NCBI RefSeq assembly: GCF_019443105.1
Contig: NZ_JAHZIJ010000004.1
Location: 186,001-250,000 of the forward strand
Direction of reading: 5' to 3'
Source of the DNA: Paenibacillus oenotherae
GTDB lineage: Bacteria; Bacillota; Bacilli; Paenibacillales; Paenibacillaceae
Length of the DNA: 64,000 nucleotides
Shown here piece by piece: positions 55,790 to 64,000 of this stretch. A program made the translations under genes and the position numbers. Every line of letters begins with the position of its first letter. Positions within the stretch are counted from its first letter, which is position 1. The notes beneath the pieces are model-generated. The model saw only the letters and a list, made by a program, of their open reading frames with translations, was not told the origin of the DNA and searched no databases.

Positions 55790-56980
55790 TTATACCCTCC
55801 AAATGTTCGTTTCGGCGATCCAGGCCAGCGCTGCGTCCACATCGGCCGCCAGCACGTTCACATGCCCCATCTTCCGTTTATGCTTTGCTTCATGCTTCCC
55901 ATATAAATGCACCTTCGGCGCTACGCCAAGACGCTCAGCCGTCTCATCCACTGCCGCCATTCGCTCCAGCAGCGGCTCCATATGCTCGCCCAGCACATTC
56001 ACCATCACAACAGGCGTCAGCAGCGACGTATCGCCCAGCGGCAAACCGCATACCGCTCTGACATGCTGCTCGAACTGCGAGGTGCGGCAAGCCTCCATCG
56101 TATAGTGACCGCTATTGTGCGGACGGGGCGCCAGCTCGTTGACGAACAATTCGCCGTCCGCTGTCAGGAACAGCTCGACTGCGATCAGGCCGACTACTCC
56201 GAGCCCTTCCGCAATACGTGCGGCAAGACGCTCCGCCTCCCGCTGAATGCGATCCTCCACCCTTGCCGGAACAATCGACAGATGCAGGATGTTGTCCACA
56301 TGTATATTTTCCGCTGCCGGGAAGGTCCGGATTTCTCCTTGCGGGCTTCTTGCGGCAATAACGGATAATTCTTTGTCAAATCGTATAAACTTCTCTAGCA
56401 CAAGCTGAGTCTGCGCCCTATCCAATGTGTCGAACGCTTCGTCGATCTCCGATTCGCTGCGGATGACCCATTGGCCCTTGCCGTCATATCCGCCTGTAGC
56501 TGTCTTGAGCACACAGGGCACGCCGAATTTCGCGACTGCCGCCCTGAGCTCGTCCTTGCTGGCAACCTCGCTGTACGGCGCAACCCGCACACCCGCCGCC
56601 TCAATGGCCCGCTTCTCGCGGAGCCGGTGCTGCGTCGTATAGAGCAGCTCGCTGCCCTGCGGCACGTAGGACTGCTCCATCAGCATAGCGGCAACACCAG
56701 CGTCCACATTCTCGAACTCATAGGTGATGACATCTGCTCTGTCCGCAAGCTCCCTTGCTGCTTCCCGGTCGTCGTACCCGGCAATAATCTGCTCCGCAAC
56801 TTGTCCGCACGGCGCATCGGGCGTGGGATCAAGCGCGATGAAGCGGTAGCCCAGCGCGCTGCCCGCATTCGCGATCATCCGCCCCAGCTGTCCGCCTCCA
56901 AGTATGCCTACGGTCGCGCCGGGCAGAATGACCTTGGCTGCCGCCGCTGCTCCCGCTCCAAGCTTGTCCGCTTCACTCAT
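55790..56980 (-). CDS. purK: N5-carboxyaminoimidazole ribonucleotide synthase
   Basis: 396 residues, ATP-grasp. It converts AIR and bicarbonate to N5-CAIR. The N-terminus has [27 protein letters not shown], then [23 protein letters not shown] and the metal site [18 protein letters not shown]. It overlaps the purE stop by 4 bases (ATGA). A short Ala-rich extension ([10 protein letters not shown]) precedes the Rossmann strand. Confidence 0.95.
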   Translation of the reverse strand: MSEADKLGAGAAAAAKVILPGATVGILGGGQLGRMIANAGSALGYRFIALDPTPDAPCGQVAEQIIAGYDDREAARELADRADVITYEFENVDAGVAAMLMEQSYVPQGSELLYTTQHRLREKRAIEAAGVRVAPYSEVASKDELRAAVAKFGVPCVLKTATGGYDGKGQWVIRSESEIDEAFDTLDRAQTQLVLEKFIRFDKELSVIAARSPQGEIRTFPAAENIHVDNILHLSIVPARVEDRIQREAERLAARIAEGLGVVGLIAVELFLTADGELFVNELAPRPHNSGHYTMEACRTSQFEQHVRAVCGLPLGDTSLLTPVVMVNVLGEHMEPLLERMAAVDETAERLGVAPKVHLYGKHEAKHKRKMGHVNVLAADVDAALAWIAETNIWRV

Positions 56981-57462
56981 AGCGTCTCACTGCTTTCCAG
57001 CACTTCCTGCTGAATGCGGTCGCGCCGCGCCTGCACGCGCGCTTGAATGTCCGCATCAAACGCTCCGATGATCTGGGCTGCCAGAAGCCCCGCATTCGTG
57101 CCCCCTGCATTGCCAATCGCAACAGTAGCTACAGGAATTCCTCCCGGCATCTGCACGATGGAGAGAAGCGAATCAAGCCCGCTCAAGCTCGAGGACTTGA
57201 CGGGCACGCCAATAACCGGCAGAATCGTCTTCGCAGCGACCATGCCGGGCAGATGAGCGGCTCCTCCAGCTCCCGCAATAATAACCTTCAACCCGCGGGA
57301 TGCGGCGGATTCCGCATATTGAAACATCAGATCCGGCGTGCGATGCGCCGAAACAACCTTCTTCTCATAAGGAATTTGCAGTTCATCCAGAACGTCGCAG
57401 GCCAACTTCATCGTCTCCCAATCTGACTTGCTGCCCATGATGACGCCCACTTCCACTGACAT
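56977..57462 (-). CDS. purE: N5-CAIR mutase
   Basis: 161 residues. It rearranges N5-CAIR to CAIR. Signature [19 protein letters not shown] with the catalytic Ser-Asp, and the [12 protein letters not shown] loop with the active-site His. It is the first gene of the operon, 42-54 bases after a leader terminator and directly downstream of the guanine riboswitch. Confidence 0.95.
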   Translation of the reverse strand: MSVEVGVIMGSKSDWETMKLACDVLDELQIPYEKKVVSAHRTPDLMFQYAESAASRGLKVIIAGAGGAAHLPGMVAAKTILPVIGVPVKSSSLSGLDSLLSIVQMPGGIPVATVAIGNAGGTNAGLLAAQIIGAFDADIQARVQARRDRIQQEVLESSETL

Positions 57463-57503
57463 GCATCAAACCCACTTTCTATATAGAGAATGTAAAAATT
57501 CAT

Positions 57504-57556
57504 AAAAAACAGAAAAAGCCCGGCAGCACCCTTCTAAATCGGAAGACTGCCGCTGG
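57504..57556 (-). terminator. Riboswitch-controlled leader terminator of the purine operon
   Basis: On the minus strand AGCGGCAGTCTTCC pairs with GAAGGGTGCTGCCGGGC (imperfect), followed by TTTTTCTGTTTTTT. A second hairpin (AGGTTGTCCCGG with CCGGGGCAACCT, 57598-57622) lies between it and the aptamer and could act as the alternative fold. This is the expression platform in the usual OFF arrangement, where ligand favours termination. Confidence 0.7.
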
Positions 57557-57638
57557 ACACGAACGATAGGGGAACAATATCACCTAAAGACAGGCGAAGG
57601 TTGCCCCGGTCCGGGACAACCTGATTTCCCTATTCATG

Positions 57639-57705
57639 CTCGTAGTCCGAAAATTAATGGTTTTCGGGTAGATACTTTCGGGCCGTATTCCCGAATTTAT
57701 ACGAG
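57639..57705 (-). promoter_or_regulatory. Purine riboswitch, guanine/hypoxanthine class
   Basis: The minus strand shows the full aptamer: P1 arm CTCGTA (57705-57700) pairing with TACGAG (57644-57639), the conserved J1/2 and P2 around AATACGG, the loop L2 core CCCGAAAGTATCTACCCG, the P3 hairpin near ACCATTAATTTTCGG, and the final GGACTACGAG. The specificity position in J3/1 is C (the C of GACTA), as in guanine-sensing members; adenine-sensing ones have U. It lies about 180 bases before purE and after a promoter at 57744-57773. Confidence 0.9.
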
Positions 57706-57743
57706 AAAAACCTCATTAGTCAATAAGCGACTTTACCTCTCTC

Positions 57744-57773
57744 AGTTTACTCAATTGAGCCCGTCAATGTCAA
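57744..57773 (-). promoter_or_regulatory. Sigma-A-type promoter of the purine operon
   Basis: TTGACA (57773-57768) and TAAACT (57749-57744) are separated by 18 bases on the minus strand. The -35 matches the consensus fully; the -10 matches 4 of 6. Transcription would start about 30 bases before the riboswitch. Confidence 0.6.
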
Positions 57774-57776
57774 CTT

Positions 57777-57820
57777 AAATACGAACGTTTTGTTCTCATG
57801 TCATATTAAAGTTCGCTTTT
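57777..57820 (-). promoter_or_regulatory. Pair of PurBox-like PurR operators upstream of the purine promoter
   Basis: AAATACGAACGTT at 57777-57789 (plus strand) and AAAAGCGAACTTT at 57820-57808 (minus strand) each match the Bacillus PurBox AWWWCCGAACWWT at all but one or two positions. They face each other with 18 bases between them, just upstream of the -35. This is the arrangement seen at PurR-controlled promoters; PurR binding there is relieved by PRPP. No purR gene is in the window. Confidence 0.55.
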
Positions 57821-58024
57821 GCAAGCAGTTTCATCCTCCGCAAACCGTTATAAAGCACTCATTCCTGACGGTCCGCTGTTCTTCTGCCATGAAGCTCCTG
57901 CATATTCTAAACCAATATGAACTTTAGCTTGCGCCCATCTTCCCGTTTCCATTCGGGGAGACAGACCCTTGTGCGTACTCCAGCAAGCGTTAGAGACTCT
58001 CAATTTATGAAAAGGAGGAATCCA

Positions 58025-61000
58025 ATGCCCTTTCCGAGCAACAGTCAGTTTGTCCCTGTGCTGCTGCAAGGTGCGCCGGTATCGGATCCGGTCAAGGATG
58101 TATCCCCGGATGAGACCGATATTGTCGGCAGCAGCCAGTATCCTGCCGTCTATTATGCTTACGACGGTACGAATGTATATTTTCGCATCCGCCTGAATGC
58201 CGATCCGCGAGCCCAATCTGCCTTCAAGAACTTCATCTGGGGCGTGCTGTTCGATACGGACAACAACCCCTCTGCCTATGAATGGGCACTTATCGTCAAC
58301 GGCAAGCGCAGCCAGATCAACCTGATTCAGAACCCGAACCCCGGCACGAACAGCTTCAGCGGCGGCAGCTCCAAGAACGACGATCTCGAAGATTCGCAGA
58401 TAGCGGTCAGCCGCCCGATCGTCAACTATGATCTCGCACGGGCCAAGCCGACGGAGGATGGCTCCAGCTTCGGCGGCGATGCCGATTATTTTATCGATTT
58501 CTTCATCGACAAGACAACCCTCTTCTCCCAGCTGAAAATTACAGATCAGACAGCGCTTCGCTTTACCTTCTTCACCTCGGCCAACAGCAATAAGTTCAAT
58601 AAAGATACAATCGGGAGCGGCACGCTGTTCAGTACGGCCTTCTCAGATCCGCTTACGATTGCCGCCGGAGACATACGCGCCAAATTAACCGTCACCCAGA
58701 CAGCAGCCAGCGGAACTGCAAGCATAACAACGGGTCAGCCCGTTATTGTGAGCGGCACCATTACCGTCTCCAATACCGGCCTCAGCGGCGCCTCGACGAT
58801 CTTCGTCAATGCCCCGTTCTTGTTCGACAAGCTCATTACATTCCTTGTGACGCAGAAGTCCGCCGGCACCACTGTATTCTCGGCTACAACCAATACGCTG
58901 ACATGGAATATTGGCAATCTCGGCGCCGGAGCATCCGCGACCCTTGCCTATACGACCCAGGGCATATTCAATACAGCAGGAGTCCGCACGCTGGATACCA
59001 AAACATTGACAGGCACAGATCTGTTCACCGGCGGACAGCTGGCGGCTGTAACCAATACCGCAACAGTCACCGTAACTGCGACCGGCTGCATCAATGGAAC
59101 CGTGCTGGACAAAGCCACGGGCCTCCCCCTTACCGGTGTGACGGCTCAGCTTGTCAGCCTCCCGGCCAATACCGCTGCCGGATCGGCTGTCACAGGTGAT
59201 GGCGGGGTCTTCTCCTTCCCTAATCTGCCCGCTGGCTCCTATCAGGTAACGCTCTCCCTCGCCGGATACCAGAATCAAACGGCTGCAGCCGCAGTTACCG
59301 GCACTGCTGCTGCAACCATCCAAACCTTCCTCCAGCCATTGCCTGCAACGGTACAAGGAACGGTTACGAATGCGGATACGAGCGCTCCCGTTGCGAATGC
59401 GGCTATCAATGTAACCAATTGGGTTGGCGTTCCTATTGCCCAGACCACCACAAATGCCACAGGCCAATATACGCTGACCGGGCTACTTGCGGGGTATTAC
59501 CGGGTCAGCGCATCAGCCGCCAACCTTCAGCACATGGATGTGCCCGTCACGCTTGGCGCCGCCGAGACCAGGACGCTGAACTTCGCGCTGAAGAGCAACC
59601 CAGGAGCGGTTGCCGGCACGATTACAAGCACGGGAGGCGCACCGCTGGCGAATGTGCTGGTGGAAGCGCTGGACAATCGCAACAACGTGCTCGCCACCGC
59701 TCTAACCGATGCGCTCGGCTCATATCGGATCGATACACTGGCCCCGGCAACCAATGACCGGCTGCGCATTACCGATGCCGGCTTTATAACCCAGGTTATC
59801 GGGTTCCAGATCGTTGCAGGAGGGACGACAATCGTCAATGCGGCCCTCTCGCCCAACTCTGGCGGTCTTACAGGCGCCGTTACTGACATCGATACTGGAG
59901 CTTCGCTGCCTGGCACCAGCATTCGGGTATTTAATTCCGAAGGCTTGACCGTTCAGACTGCCGTGGCAGACGCCGCAGGGGGCTATACCGTTACATCGCT
60001 CAGCCCGGGCAGCTACTCGCTCGTCTTCGCTGAGGAAGGCTATGCCTCCCGTACTGTAGGCGCAACCGTTACCGCCGGCACTGTATCGAATGTCTCTATT
60101 GCGCTTGCCCGCTTGGCCGGGGCTGTCTCGGGCATTGTGACCGATCTCGGCGGCACCCCGCTGCCTGATACGGTTATTCGTATGTTCTCCAACAATATTA
60201 TTGTCGGGCGCGTCAATACGAAGGAGGACGGCTCCTATATCATACCGAATCTCTCTCCCGGCACTTACATTCTGTCCGCCCGAACGGATGGGTTCGGCGG
60301 CGAAACGCTCGGCGTCATCATCGAGCCTTCCCAGACGACTCCCGTCAATATCCGTCTGACGCCCAACCCCGGCTCGATTACAGGCATCGTCAGAGACGGC
60401 TCAGGAAATCCCATTGCCGGGGCTCTTGTTGCCATCCAGAACAATGTTGATGGCGGACCGGTCATTCTAACTCGGGTTATCTCAACCGTCGACGGAACCT
60501 ATATCGTGAATAATTTGCAGCCCGGCAATTATATCGCTGCCGTATCCGCAGACGGCTACCAGAATCAGTTCGCAGCAGTCCAGGTAAGCTCGGACGGGAT
60601 CGCCAGACATGATTTCTCCCTTGCGCCCAGTCCCGGCATCATTCAAGGAACTGTTACAGAGGCTGGCGGCACGCACGTGTTCGGAGCTGCCGTGGAGATC
60701 CGTGTAACGAATGCCAACGGCATAACGGTGTTCTCCCTGTTCACCGATCCGAACGGCCGCTTCGAAGTTGATAATTTGGCCCCCGGCACCTACACCATTC
60801 TTGCTTCTTCAAGCAACTTCCAGACCGCCGCGGCAACAACAATGGTTAGAGCTGCAGCAAGCTCCACCCTGTCCCTGGTACTGCTGCCCGATCCTGGCGC
60901 CATTCAGGGCCGCGTGACTGACAGCATAACCGGAGCAGGCATTATTGGCGCTGCGATTAACATCCTCGACCAGAATACATTTCTCACCGGGTCAACTATA

Positions 61001-63748
61001 ACCGACAGCAGCGGCAATTTCCGTGTCTCCGGTCTGTCTCCGGGCAATTATTCCGTTATTGCCCAAGCAAGCAATTACCAGAGCAATACTTTCGGGGGCA
61101 TTGTAAATTCCAATTCCATCACCCCCGTTGATTTTGCGCTGCAGCCCAATCCAGGCACGATTAATGGTGTCGTCCAGCCTGCGGTAGCCGGAGCAGTCAT
61201 CCAGCTGTTCAATAACAATAATGTGCAAATTGCCTCGACGATTTCAGCCGCGAATGGCGCCTTCCAGTTCATCAGCATACAGGAGGGATCCTATTTCCTG
61301 ACCGCAGTAGCGCAAGGCTACTCATCGGATATTGCCGGCGCAGCTGTATTGCCCGGACAAATTATTAATACGGCGATCCATCTTGTCGCAGGTCCGGGGA
61401 GCGTCTCCGGTAGAGTTACAGATCCGGCAGGCAGCCCAATTCCGCCTGCAGTCGTCAAAATCATCAATGGCAACGAGTCTATACGCGGCATAGGGCAATC
61501 CTCCGCAGACGGAACTTATTTCATTGATAACTTGCCGGCCGGAACACTCTCCGTCATCGGTTCTGCCCCGAATTTCAGCAATGCAATCCGGGGCGCTGCG
61601 CTAGCTCCCGGAGAGCAGGTAACGGGTCTTGATCTTATTCTCATTCCTGATCCGGGAGCGGTTAGCGGGCAAATAACGAACAGCGTTACAGGGCAGCCGA
61701 TTGGCGGCGCGGATGTGGAGATAAGGATCTTGAACGCATCAGGAATTTCCATCGCCTCCGTATCCACCAGTCCATTCGGAAACTTCCTGTTCACCGGTCT
61801 TCAGCCTGGTACCTACACCATAATCGCAAGAGCCGATGGCTTCGCATCAAATACGGTTGGAGCGGTCGTCATCAGCAATGAAACCGTCAGCGCCAGTATT
61901 GCGCTCCTTCCTGCATTCGGACAATTAGCCGGACGAATTACAGATTCCAAAGGAATGAGCATTACAGCCAACAACACGGAGATCAAGCTCTACACTATAG
62001 ACGGGGCTTTGCTGGAAACCCAATTCTCCGACTCGGACGGCAACTTCCTTATCTCCAATCTCACACCGGGCGAATATATTCTCACTGTCGTCTCGCCTGG
62101 CTACACCTCGCTTTCCACCGGTGTAACCATTGCCAACGGGCTTACAACGCCAGTCCATGCTGTGCTGACCCTTCAGCCTGCCGTCATTACAGGCACAGTG
62201 AGAAATGCTCTGTCGGGTAATCCGATTTCAGGAGCGCTTATTAACAGCTATGATATTTACGGCATTCCGCTGGAGACGACTTCCTCCGATGAGCGCGGCA
62301 GCTTTATTTTGCCGGGTCTTCCTTCCGGCAATTTGACCTTATCCGCCTCGGCTCCGGCCTTTGGAACCGATACGCAGGCAGCAGTAACGCGGCCCGGACT
62401 AACCGTCAGCGCCAGCTTCACCTTATCGCCGAATCCCGGCCGGTTGGTTGGATTCCTTAGCGATTTCATTGACGGCGCCAATCTGGCGGGCGGCTCCATT
62501 CGCATCTATGATGCGGTTACAGGCATACTTGCCGCATCCATTGTTAGCGGTACGGGCGGCAGCTACTTGTACAGCAATCTGGCTCCAGGCGCTTATACGG
62601 CTATCGCCAGCGCGAACGGCTATGCCAACCAGATCGGCGGGTTCGATATCGTCTCTGACCAGACTACCCGCTACAGCTTCGCGCTCGACCGGCTGCCCGG
62701 CCGTATTAACGGCATCGTCATTAACAGCGCAACCGAAGCTCCGCTCGGGGGAGTCAGCCTTGCGCTCAGGCCTTTCAACAACTTCGGACCAGTGCTCGAG
62801 ACTATGCTGAGCGATAATAGAGGCTCATTCGATCTTGGCGAGGTGCCAGCAGCGAATTATGTCCTCACCGCTTCCTTGCAAGGATTCGTATCCGAACAAA
62901 CCTCCGCAGCAGTAACACCGGGACAGCAGTCATTCGTTATCATCAGGCTGCAGCAGGCCACAACCTCCATTGGCGGCATAGTGACAGATAAGGCCAGCGG
63001 CGCACCTCTTCCCGACTCGCTTGTCATTATCGTTGATGACAATGGTGTTATAGGCGGCAATGGCGTCACCGATAATAAAGGGGAATACACAATCCCAAGC
63101 GCGCCAGGAACGAACCAGACTGCTGTCGTATCCAATGAGAGCAAGCAGATTAATACCGAGTTTGTTTCCGTCCATGCGGGCCAGCAGCCTCAGGCAAATG
63201 TCAAATTAGACGGCGCTCCCTCCACAATAACCGGCGTAATATTGGATAACCAGACCGCTCAGCCCATTCCCGGGGCAATCGTCAGCGCACTGGAGAGCGT
63301 CAATAACACTCCGCTGCAAACCGCCGTCACCGACGGAGAAGGCCGTTTCCGGATCGATGGACTCGGGCCTGCGAGCTACACCCTGACAGCTTCATCTCCG
63401 CTGTACGGCTCTAGCGCCCGAGGCGTCCATATCGCCTCCGGCAGCTCTGCTGCTGAAGCGGGCTTGCAGCTTAACGTTCATTTCGGCACACTGCGCGGAA
63501 CGATCCGCGACACAGCCGGGCAGCCCCTGTTCAAGGCGTTGGCTGAGATTGTAACGCCGGAGCAGCTTTTGATCCGCGAAATCATTAGCAACGCACAGGG
63601 GCAGTATGTGCTGACGAATCTATCCGCAGAAATAATAAGTGCGAGGTTCTCCTTCCCCGGCAAGCAAACAGCCGTACGGACACCGGCGATTCCCAGCGGT
63701 GGAACGACCATCCTTGATGTCGTCCTGCTGGATGAGGATGAGGAGTAG
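58025..63748 (+). CDS. Giant protein of about 18 carboxypeptidase-regulatory-like repeats
   Basis: 1907 residues from the ATG at 58025 (AAAGGAGG 7 bases upstream). The N-terminal domain (about 1-215; YYAYDGTNVYFRIRLN, FIWGVLFDTDNNPSAYEWAL) resembles a beta-sandwich found in some Bacillales surface or spore proteins. A DUF11-like Ig domain (about 220-350) is followed by about 18 tandem repeats of 84-88 residues. Repeat pattern: PGxVxGxVTDxxxGxPIxGAxVxI ... T(D/N)xxGxFxIxxLxPGxYTLxAxAxGYxxxxxGxxVxxGxTxxxxxxLxPNP. This is the CarboxypepD_reg fold. No signal peptide, membrane helix or LPXTG is seen, which is odd for such folds; export during sporulation or an unusual route is possible. It is divergent from the purine operon and convergent with a permease gene. 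Confidence 0.75.
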   Translation: MPFPSNSQFVPVLLQGAPVSDPVKDVSPDETDIVGSSQYPAVYYAYDGTNVYFRIRLNADPRAQSAFKNFIWGVLFDTDNNPSAYEWALIVNGKRSQINLIQNPNPGTNSFSGGSSKNDDLEDSQIAVSRPIVNYDLARAKPTEDGSSFGGDADYFIDFFIDKTTLFSQLKITDQTALRFTFFTSANSNKFNKDTIGSGTLFSTAFSDPLTIAAGDIRAKLTVTQTAASGTASITTGQPVIVSGTITVSNTGLSGASTIFVNAPFLFDKLITFLVTQKSAGTTVFSATTNTLTWNIGNLGAGASATLAYTTQGIFNTAGVRTLDTKTLTGTDLFTGGQLAAVTNTATVTVTATGCINGTVLDKATGLPLTGVTAQLVSLPANTAAGSAVTGDGGVFSFPNLPAGSYQVTLSLAGYQNQTAAAAVTGTAAATIQTFLQPLPATVQGTVTNADTSAPVANAAINVTNWVGVPIAQTTTNATGQYTLTGLLAGYYRVSASAANLQHMDVPVTLGAAETRTLNFALKSNPGAVAGTITSTGGAPLANVLVEALDNRNNVLATALTDALGSYRIDTLAPATNDRLRITDAGFITQVIGFQIVAGGTTIVNAALSPNSGGLTGAVTDIDTGASLPGTSIRVFNSEGLTVQTAVADAAGGYTVTSLSPGSYSLVFAEEGYASRTVGATVTAGTVSNVSIALARLAGAVSGIVTDLGGTPLPDTVIRMFSNNIIVGRVNTKEDGSYIIPNLSPGTYILSARTDGFGGETLGVIIEPSQTTPVNIRLTPNPGSITGIVRDGSGNPIAGALVAIQNNVDGGPVILTRVISTVDGTYIVNNLQPGNYIAAVSADGYQNQFAAVQVSSDGIARHDFSLAPSPGIIQGTVTEAGGTHVFGAAVEIRVTNANGITVFSLFTDPNGRFEVDNLAPGTYTILASSSNFQTAAATTMVRAAASSTLSLVLLPDPGAIQGRVTDSITGAGIIGAAINILDQNTFLTGSTITDSSGNFRVSGLSPGNYSVIAQASNYQSNTFGGIVNSNSITPVDFALQPNPGTINGVVQPAVAGAVIQLFNNNNVQIASTISAANGAFQFISIQEGSYFLTAVAQGYSSDIAGAAVLPGQIINTAIHLVAGPGSVSGRVTDPAGSPIPPAVVKIINGNESIRGIGQSSADGTYFIDNLPAGTLSVIGSAPNFSNAIRGAALAPGEQVTGLDLILIPDPGAVSGQITNSVTGQPIGGADVEIRILNASGISIASVSTSPFGNFLFTGLQPGTYTIIARADGFASNTVGAVVISNETVSASIALLPAFGQLAGRITDSKGMSITANNTEIKLYTIDGALLETQFSDSDGNFLISNLTPGEYILTVVSPGYTSLSTGVTIANGLTTPVHAVLTLQPAVITGTVRNALSGNPISGALINSYDIYGIPLETTSSDERGSFILPGLPSGNLTLSASAPAFGTDTQAAVTRPGLTVSASFTLSPNPGRLVGFLSDFIDGANLAGGSIRIYDAVTGILAASIVSGTGGSYLYSNLAPGAYTAIASANGYANQIGGFDIVSDQTTRYSFALDRLPGRINGIVINSATEAPLGGVSLALRPFNNFGPVLETMLSDNRGSFDLGEVPAANYVLTASLQGFVSEQTSAAVTPGQQSFVIIRLQQATTSIGGIVTDKASGAPLPDSLVIIVDDNGVIGGNGVTDNKGEYTIPSAPGTNQTAVVSNESKQINTEFVSVHAGQQPQANVKLDGAPSTITGVILDNQTAQPIPGAIVSALESVNNTPLQTAVTDGEGRFRIDGLGPASYTLTASSPLYGSSARGVHIASGSSAAEAGLQLNVHFGTLRGTIRDTAGQPLFKALAEIVTPEQLLIREIISNAQGQYVLTNLSAEIISARFSFPGKQTAVRTPAIPSGGTTILDVVLLDEDEE

Positions 63749-63749
63749 A

Positions 63750-63786
63750 CAAAAAAAAGACAGCGCCGGTCCAGCGCTGTCTTCTT
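63750..63786. terminator. Two-way terminator between the giant repeat protein and the permease gene
   Basis: AAGACAGCGC pairs perfectly with GCGCTGTCTT around a 7-base loop. On the minus strand it runs into TTTTTTTT; on the plus strand CTTCTTC follows. It serves both convergent genes. Confidence 0.8.
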
Positions 63787-63796
63787 CGCTATCATT

Positions 63797-64000
63797 TTAA
63801 CCTGCGCTGCCAAGGAAGCCGTAGCGGGCAACGATAAGGATCGCCAACACCCACATGAGCCAGTGGATCTTGTAGCTGCTCTGCTCCCCTTTGCCTGTTG
63901 CATTCGCAATGGTTGCAAGCACAACATAGGACACAATACCGAATGAAATGCCGTTCGCAATATTATAAGTGAAGGGCATTAGCGCAACCGTCAGGAATGA
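63797..64000 (-). CDS. Purine permease of the NCS2/AzgA-like family, C-terminal part (continues off the right edge)
   Basis: The frame covers the last 67 codons and is open to the edge. Visible are FLTVALMPFTYNIANGISFGIVSYVVLATIA, a signature transmembrane segment of guanine/hypoxanthine permeases (PbuG/PbuO type), then a final helix WVLAILIVARYGFLG. Location beside the purine operon and a perfect terminator fit a purine transporter. The rest of the gene, including any riboswitch before it, is beyond the window. Confidence 0.82.
   Translation of the reverse strand, partial: SFLTVALMPFTYNIANGISFGIVSYVVLATIANATGKGEQSSYKIHWLMWVLAILIVARYGFLGSAG

Overview
This window looks like a chromosome segment from a Paenibacillus-type low-GC Gram-positive (Firmicutes). 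The evidence is the Bacillus-order purine operon with a PurBox/guanine-riboswitch leader, S-layer homology (SLH) surface proteins, YerB/YerC homologues, OmpR-type two-component systems, the 7TM-DISM kinase, and strong GGAGG ribosome sites with several TTG/GTG starts. The left part (about 1-29 kb) is accessory and partly AT-rich; the right part (29-64 kb) is mainly core genome.

Layout. 1-4.1 kb: tail of an XRE regulator, a calcineurin-type phosphoesterase and a membrane-anchored zinc-ribbon Mrr-like nuclease, which together form a possible defence island. 4.2-7.9 kb and 20.2-22.0 kb: three unequal copies of a mosaic module. It carries an Rpn/PD-(D/E)XK putative nuclease, an HK/BTAD gene relic, a conserved hairpin and a DUF4256 gene; remnants of a serine recombinase and an IS1595-type transposase lie beside it. 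7.9-16.8 kb: a cell-surface locus, in which a large NHL/cadherin-like/SLH protein is divergent from a two-component system that is followed by a second SLH protein. Direct repeats with an 11-bp period in front of both sides suggest one regulon. 17-19.9 kb: a second two-component system with a 7TM-DISM kinase.

22-29 kb: small stand-alone metabolic and regulatory genes (DJ-1/PfpI, WYL regulator, nitrilase, XRE regulator, isochorismatase-type hydrolase, AlkX/YcaQ-like glycosylase), a second recombinase relic and a type II toxin-antitoxin pair whose PIN toxin is frameshifted. 29-44 kb: core genes (rRNA methyltransferase, DagK, CbiX/SirB-like chelatase, YerC, phosphate transporter with its PhoU-like partner, YerB-like lipoprotein, a third two-component system, an integrin-like lipoprotein, a polysaccharide deacetylase). 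The intergenic gaps here hold unusual repeats: a heptanucleotide array, two hairpin arrays with the same 50/61/51-bp spacing, and a 115-bp tandem duplication.

44-57.5 kb: the complete purE-K-B-C-S-Q-L-F-M-N-H-D operon, giving all steps from PRPP to IMP. It is preceded by paired PurBoxes, a sigma-A-like promoter, a guanine-type riboswitch and an intrinsic terminator, and followed by a strong terminator. Beyond it are an 1907-residue protein built of about 18 carboxypeptidase-regulatory-like repeats with no visible signal peptide, and the end of a purine permease gene. Motif recognition was by eye; domain names were not confirmed by a profile search.
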